A stretch of DNA of 9,115 nt from Salinisphaera sp. UBA6602 (GTDB lineage: Bacteria; Pseudomonadota; Gammaproteobacteria; Nevskiales; Salinisphaeraceae): NCBI GenBank assembly GCA_002433465.1, contig DJIE01000160.1, positions 1-9,115 on the forward strand, read 5' to 3'. Numbering within the stretch: the first letter of the stretch is position 1; every line of letters starts with the position of its first letter. Positions 6,274 through 9,115 of this stretch are shown here, piece after piece. The position numbers and the translations under genes were made by a program. The notes below the pieces were generated by a model, which saw only the letters and a list, made by a program, of their open reading frames with translations, was not told the origin of the DNA and searched no databases.

Positions 6274-6278
6274 AGGAG
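6274..6278 (+). promoter_or_regulatory. Ribosome binding site AGGAG that sets the livH-type start
   Basis: AGGAG lies 7 bases before ATG 6286, in the 16-base gap after the livF-type stop. The permease frame is open far upstream (into the livF-type gene), so this site decides the start. Confidence 0.8.
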
Positions 6279-6285
6279 CCTGAGC

Positions 6286-7347
6286 ATGGCCGCGGATGAC
6301 GTGCGCATCGACGAACCGACCGGGCCCACGGGTGCAATCGCGCGCTTCAATGCCTTTCGGCATGACAAGCCGCATATCTTCATCCTGCTGACCATGATGC
6401 TGGCCGCCCTCGCCCTGATGGAGCCACGGGTATGGGTCGTGCTGACCATCAGCGGCCTGGCGATGGGCGCGATGGTGTTTCTCATGGCATCCGGCATGAC
6501 GCTGACCTTCGGCTTGATGAACGTGCTCAATCTGGCCCACGGCGCCTTCATTTCGCTGGGGGCGTTTGCCGGCGCCAGCGTGCTGATCTGGCTGAGCGCA
6601 CAGGCCGATCAGCCGTCGTTGTGGGTGAATCTGGTCGCGATCGCCCCGGCATTCGGCTTCGCGCTACTGGTCGCGGGCCTGCTCGGCCTGGTCTTCGAGC
6701 GCCTGATCATCCGGCCGGTCTACGGCGATCATCTCAAGCAGATCCTGGTCACCGTCGGCGGCTCGATCATCATCATGGAACTCATCCAGGTGGTGTGGGG
6801 CTCGAACGAACTGCCGGTACCGCGCCCCGACGCCCTCAAGGGCGCAGTGTTCCTGCCGGAGTGGCTGCCGATTGCCGGCGGCATTGCGCTGGAGAAGTAC
6901 CGCCTCATCGCCGTGGTGCTGGGGCTGGCGATCTACGCGCTGTTGAGCTGGATCATCGAGCGTACGCGTGTGGGCATTCTCATCCGTGCGGGCGTCGAAA
7001 GCCGCGAAATGGTGGAGATTCAGGGCTATCGCATTCGTCTGCTGTTTCTGGGTGTGTTCATCGCGGGCTCGGCACTGGCAGGACTCGGCGGCGCCATGTG
7101 GGCCATGTACCGGGAAATCATCACCGCGCATATGGGCGACGAACTGATGATCTCGGTGATCGTGGTCATCATTCTCGGCGGGCTGGGCTCGATCAAGGGC
7201 TGTTTCTACGGCTCCGTGCTGGTCGGGCTGGTCAATCTGTATGTCGGCTATCTGGAGCCCCGGCTGGCAGCCGTGGCCACGGTCGCGCTCATGGTGGCCG
7301 TGCTCATGTGGCGCCCGCAGGGCCTGATTCCGGTCATCAAACTTTAG
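6286..7347 (+). CDS. livH: LivH-type permease subunit of the ABC importer
   Basis: Inner-membrane permease of 353 residues forming half of the translocation path. A cytoplasmic N-terminal tail of about 28 residues precedes the first membrane helix (about 30-46). The LivH hallmark GMTLTFGLMNVLNLAHGA is at 70-87; further helices lie near 92-105, 114-136, 152-170 and 205-223. The ATPase-contact (EAA-like) loop is RTRVGILIRAGVESREM (226-242), followed by the conserved VIILGGLGSIKGCFYGS (294-310) and the C-terminal MWRPQGLIP (341-349). LivH of E. coli is about 308 residues; the excess is the N-terminal tail plus the loop GSNELPVPRPDALKG (172-186) and what follows it. ATG 6286 was chosen for the AGGAG 7 bases before it. 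Its stop is 13 bases from the next start. Substrate unknown. Confidence 0.92.
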   Translation: MAADDVRIDEPTGPTGAIARFNAFRHDKPHIFILLTMMLAALALMEPRVWVVLTISGLAMGAMVFLMASGMTLTFGLMNVLNLAHGAFISLGAFAGASVLIWLSAQADQPSLWVNLVAIAPAFGFALLVAGLLGLVFERLIIRPVYGDHLKQILVTVGGSIIIMELIQVVWGSNELPVPRPDALKGAVFLPEWLPIAGGIALEKYRLIAVVLGLAIYALLSWIIERTRVGILIRAGVESREMVEIQGYRIRLLFLGVFIAGSALAGLGGAMWAMYREIITAHMGDELMISVIVVIILGGLGSIKGCFYGSVLVGLVNLYVGYLEPRLAAVATVALMVAVLMWRPQGLIPVIKL

Positions 7348-7352
7348 AGGAG
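7348..7352 (+). promoter_or_regulatory. Ribosome binding site AGGAG that supports a TTG start
   Basis: AGGAG directly follows the livH-type stop codon and stands 8 bases before TTG 7361. No ATG follows at a useful distance before the first membrane helix of the livM-type protein, so the TTG start is well supported. Confidence 0.75.
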
Positions 7353-7360
7353 CCGCCGTT

Positions 7361-8521
7361 TTGAACCGCTTGTTTTCCGGCGACTACCCGCGCAGCCCTG
7401 TGCTGAGCGCGGCGCTGCTGCTCATATTCCTGGGGCTGGCTCTGGGGCCGTTCCTGTTCGACGGCATTCGCACGTTTTCGATGCTGGGCATGATGTGCGT
7501 GTTCATCATCGTGGTTGCATCCTACGATCTGATGCTCGGCTATACCCATGTCGTATCGTTCGCCCATACGATGTTCTTCGGCATCGGAGCCTACGGTATC
7601 GCCATCGCCAGCGATCACTACGGCAACGGTTACGGCGCCCTGCTGATCGGCATTGTCGGTGCGCTGGTGGCGAGTTTACTGCTCTCACTCTTGCTCGGCC
7701 TGCTGTCGCTGCGCGTCAAGGCCATCTTCTTCGCACTGGTCACGCTGGCCGTGGCATTCGCCTTCCTGAGCCTGGTGACCCAGCTCTACAACGTAACCGG
7801 CGGTGAAGACGGTCTGGCCGTACGCAGCCCGCGCGAACTGGGCCCGGCTTTCCGCCCCTTCGACTTCAAGCTGCCCGGCTTCAACCTGTTCGGCTTTATT
7901 GCGGCCGTCCTGTCGAGCCCCGGCGAAATCGGAAAAGCCTTCGACGAGGCGCTGTTCAGCGTACGCCTGAGCGGTCGACACCTGACCTACTACATCGCAT
8001 TCGCGACCATGATCGCGGTATTCATCTTCCTGCTGCGCATGGTCAATTCGCCGTTCGGGCGGGTACTGCAGGCCATTCGGGAAAACGAATTCCGGGCCCA
8101 GGCACTGGGCTATCGCACCGTGCTGTATCGCACCGCCGTGGTCGTTGTGTCTGCGCTGCTGGCCACCGTCGCCGGGGTGCTGTTCGCCTTGCTGAATCGC
8201 TATGTGAACCCGGAAAACACGCTCAACTTCGAGCTGATGATCTTCATCCTGCTGATGTGCGTCATCGGCGGTATGGGAACGCTTTATGGCGCGGTCATCG
8301 GCACGGTGCTTTTTCTGCTGGCACAGAACTATCTCCAGGACCTGCTCAAGCAACTCGACGCGCTCGTACCAGCCGATACGCTCATCGCCGAACTCATCAA
8401 CCCGGATCGCTGGCTGCTGTGGTTCGGGCTGCTGTTCATCCTCAGCGTCTATTTCTTCCCGTCGGGTATCGTCGGCCAACTGCGGATCTGGTCCGCCAAG
8501 CGCTCGTCAGCCCAGGGCTGA
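7361..8521 (+). CDS. livM: LivM-type permease subunit of the ABC importer
   Basis: Second inner-membrane permease, 386 residues, translated from TTG. The LivM core motif YDLMLGYTHVVSFAHTMF (55-72) and FGIGAY (73-78) are present, then paired helices (about 93-117 and 120-141), and TGGEDGL (146-152), the counterpart of the usual TGGSDGL. The ATPase-contact loop is SPFGRVLQAIRENEFRAQAL (230-249), followed by IGGMGTLYGAVIG (302-314). A stretch of about 60 residues (153-210) between TGGEDGL and the next helix is longer than in many LivM proteins, and a polar segment (328-350) precedes the last helix. It completes a K-G-F-H-M operon; E. coli has K-H-M-G-F. After the stop, a TCGCC/GGCGA 5-bp stem (8539-8554) lacks a T-run, so no clear terminator is seen. 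Confidence 0.92.
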   Translation: MNRLFSGDYPRSPVLSAALLLIFLGLALGPFLFDGIRTFSMLGMMCVFIIVVASYDLMLGYTHVVSFAHTMFFGIGAYGIAIASDHYGNGYGALLIGIVGALVASLLLSLLLGLLSLRVKAIFFALVTLAVAFAFLSLVTQLYNVTGGEDGLAVRSPRELGPAFRPFDFKLPGFNLFGFIAAVLSSPGEIGKAFDEALFSVRLSGRHLTYYIAFATMIAVFIFLLRMVNSPFGRVLQAIRENEFRAQALGYRTVLYRTAVVVVSALLATVAGVLFALLNRYVNPENTLNFELMIFILLMCVIGGMGTLYGAVIGTVLFLLAQNYLQDLLKQLDALVPADTLIAELINPDRWLLWFGLLFILSVYFFPSGIVGQLRIWSAKRSSAQG

Positions 8522-8605
8522 ATATCGGCGATGCCCAGTCGCCACCGCCGGCGAAGTGTTTGCAGACCAACATGCGTTTGACAAAAGGCCGGGCTCTTGG
8601 CTCCA

Positions 8606-8779
8606 GGGCGCGCGCATGTCTGGCGCAATTGCTGCCACCCGTACCCGGCCCATGCCGCCTTCGGCGGCTACAAGGAATCCGGGTTCGGCCGCGAAACCCA
8701 CAAGATGATTCTGGATCATGACCAGCAGACCAAGAACCTGCGGGTGAGTTATTCGACCCAGGCTCAGGGTCTGTTCTAG
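8606..8779 (+). pseudogene. C-terminal remnant of an NAD(P)-dependent aldehyde dehydrogenase
   Basis: A 57-codon open stretch ending at TAG (8777-8779) reads [20 protein letters not shown], then [18 protein letters not shown] and [12 protein letters not shown]. This is the C-terminal tail of the AldA/ExaC-type aldehyde dehydrogenases (typical pattern [38 protein letters not shown]). About 450 residues, with the catalytic Cys and Glu and the NAD fold, are missing. The frame meets a TGA stop at 8579-8581, and the stretch 8522-8605 has no recognisable enzyme sequence. There are signs of decay: an extra Ala-His pair inside GR-VW, DHD for DHY, and LRV for LLV. There is no start or ribosome site. 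It is best read as the 3' scar of a deletion or recombination that fused the Liv operon next to an old ALDH locus. Confidence 0.85.
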
Positions 8780-8797
8780 CCCCGGGTAGACCGCGGA

Positions 8798-8828
8798 CGA
8801 TCGAGCGTAGCCATGGCGCGCTCGATCG
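8798..8828. repeat. Perfect 10-bp inverted repeat after the aldehyde dehydrogenase remnant
   Basis: CGATCGAGCG (8798-8807) and CGCTCGATCG (8819-8828) are exact reverse complements around an 11-base spacer, 18 bases after the remnant's stop. It could be the leftover transcription-stop or mRNA-protecting stem of the lost gene, or an operator for the gene at 8952. No T-run follows on either side. The rest of 8780-8951 holds only a weak promoter candidate. Confidence 0.6.
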
Positions 8829-8879
8829 CGCCCTGGCGATCGGCGCCGCAATGCCCAGGCAGGCCGAACGCGGCAACGG

Positions 8880-8908
8880 CTGCCGACACGACATCCATAC
8901 GCTAGACT
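8880..8908 (+). promoter_or_regulatory. Weak candidate promoter for the exporter gene
   Basis: TAGACT (8903-8908) is a fair -10 hexamer with CTGCCG (8880-8885) 17 bases upstream as a poor -35. It would give a leader of about 37 bases to ATG 8952. No other promoter-like pair is evident between the remnant and this gene. Confidence 0.25.
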
Positions 8909-8951
8909 GGCGCGCCTTTCGCAACCCGGCGCCTCGTCGCCCCGTTCGCCC

Positions 8952-9115
8952 ATGTTTGGTCTGTTCGAACGCCTGGTCGCGCCCTTCCCGGACGACGGCC
9001 GTACGCCGCCCCGCGACAGCCTGCTGCGCTATATCGCTTTCTATGCGAAGCCGGTGTGGCCGTTGCTGCTGGCCATGGCGCTGCTGACCGCAGCCATTTC
9101 GGTCATCGAAGTCTC
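8952..9115 (+). CDS. ABC exporter (fused permease/ATPase), N-terminal part, cut by the window end
   Basis: The first 54 codons of a gene leaving the window. The frame reads MFGLFERLVAPFP, then a polar DDGRTPPRD stretch, then SLLRYIAFYAKPVWPLL and LAMALLTAAISVIEV. An N-terminal '(F/L)FERL(V/I)xPFP...TPP' stretch followed by the first membrane helix ending in 'ALLTAxIxxIEV' is how many proteobacterial multidrug/lipid-type ABC half-transporters with fused ATPase domains begin. The permease helices and ATPase motifs lie outside, so the call rests on this opening alone. No good ribosome site is seen before the ATG; the leader is CG-rich. It is not evidently linked in function to the Liv operon, being separated by the aldehyde dehydrogenase remnant. 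Confidence 0.6.
   Translation, partial: MFGLFERLVAPFPDDGRTPPRDSLLRYIAFYAKPVWPLLLAMALLTAAISVIEV

Noticed and set aside
5562..6551. A 329-codon open frame antisense to the livF- and livH-type genes
   Set aside because: It spans two well-supported genes on the other strand and has no recognisable motif; a by-product of third-position GC bias.
6432..7364. A 310-codon plus-strand frame inside the livH-type gene
   Set aside because: Its product is Arg/Gly/His-rich without membrane helices, while the other frame gives a textbook LivH permease with a ribosome site.
8539..8554. A possible terminator after livM (TCGCC/GGCGA stem)
   Set aside because: Only 5 bp with no T-run; not enough to call a terminator.
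1..9115. CRISPR, toxin-antitoxin, prophage, transposon, tRNA or other unusual systems
   Set aside because: No repeat arrays, transposase or integrase motifs, or tRNA-like cloverleaf arms seen on either strand; the content is ordinary catabolic and transport genes apart from the points listed.

Overview
The window looks like a GC-rich proteobacterial chromosome, most likely gammaproteobacterial. It is compact, has strong G/C third-position bias, and uses ATG, GTG and TTG starts behind AGGAG-type ribosome sites. The genus cannot be fixed from sequence alone; a marine or halophilic gammaproteobacterium would fit. All coding sequence is chromosomal-type metabolic and transport genes. I see no phage, transposase, CRISPR, tRNA or rRNA.

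Left block, minus strand (about 1-3108), reading leftward: a TetR/AcrR-family repressor, a crotonase-fold enoyl-CoA hydratase/isomerase, an AMP-forming acyl-CoA synthetase, and the first 36 codons of a MaoC-type (R)-specific enoyl-CoA hydratase that leaves the window. The tetR/crotonase and synthetase/MaoC junctions overlap by a few bases, so this reads as one operon that activates a carboxylic acid to its CoA thioester and starts beta-oxidation-like processing.

Control region (3109-3392): an AT-rich intergenic stretch (about 35% GC at 3121-3240) between the divergent operons. It holds candidate promoters in both directions. A TGAAT-S-A-N3-GTCA motif occurs twice, at 3134 and 3312, each copy next to one candidate promoter. 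This is the natural place for the TetR protein to sense an acyl-CoA and control both operons together.

Right block, plus strand (3393-8521): a complete branched-chain-amino-acid-type (HAAT/Liv) ABC importer in the order binding protein, ATPase G, ATPase F, permease H, permease M. A perfect 12-bp stem-loop sits between the binding-protein gene and the first ATPase gene. It probably sets the usual excess of binding protein and bears on the ATPase start choice. The divergent pairing with CoA ligase/hydratase genes suggests the importer carries the acid that the left operon activates, rather than leucine, isoleucine or valine. The substrate cannot be named from sequence.

Right edge (8522-9115): a 57-codon 3' remnant of an NAD-dependent aldehyde dehydrogenase without its catalytic parts, a 10-bp inverted repeat, a weak promoter candidate, and the first 54 codons of what looks like an ABC exporter (fused permease/ATPase). 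The remnant marks an old deletion or recombination boundary beside the Liv operon.
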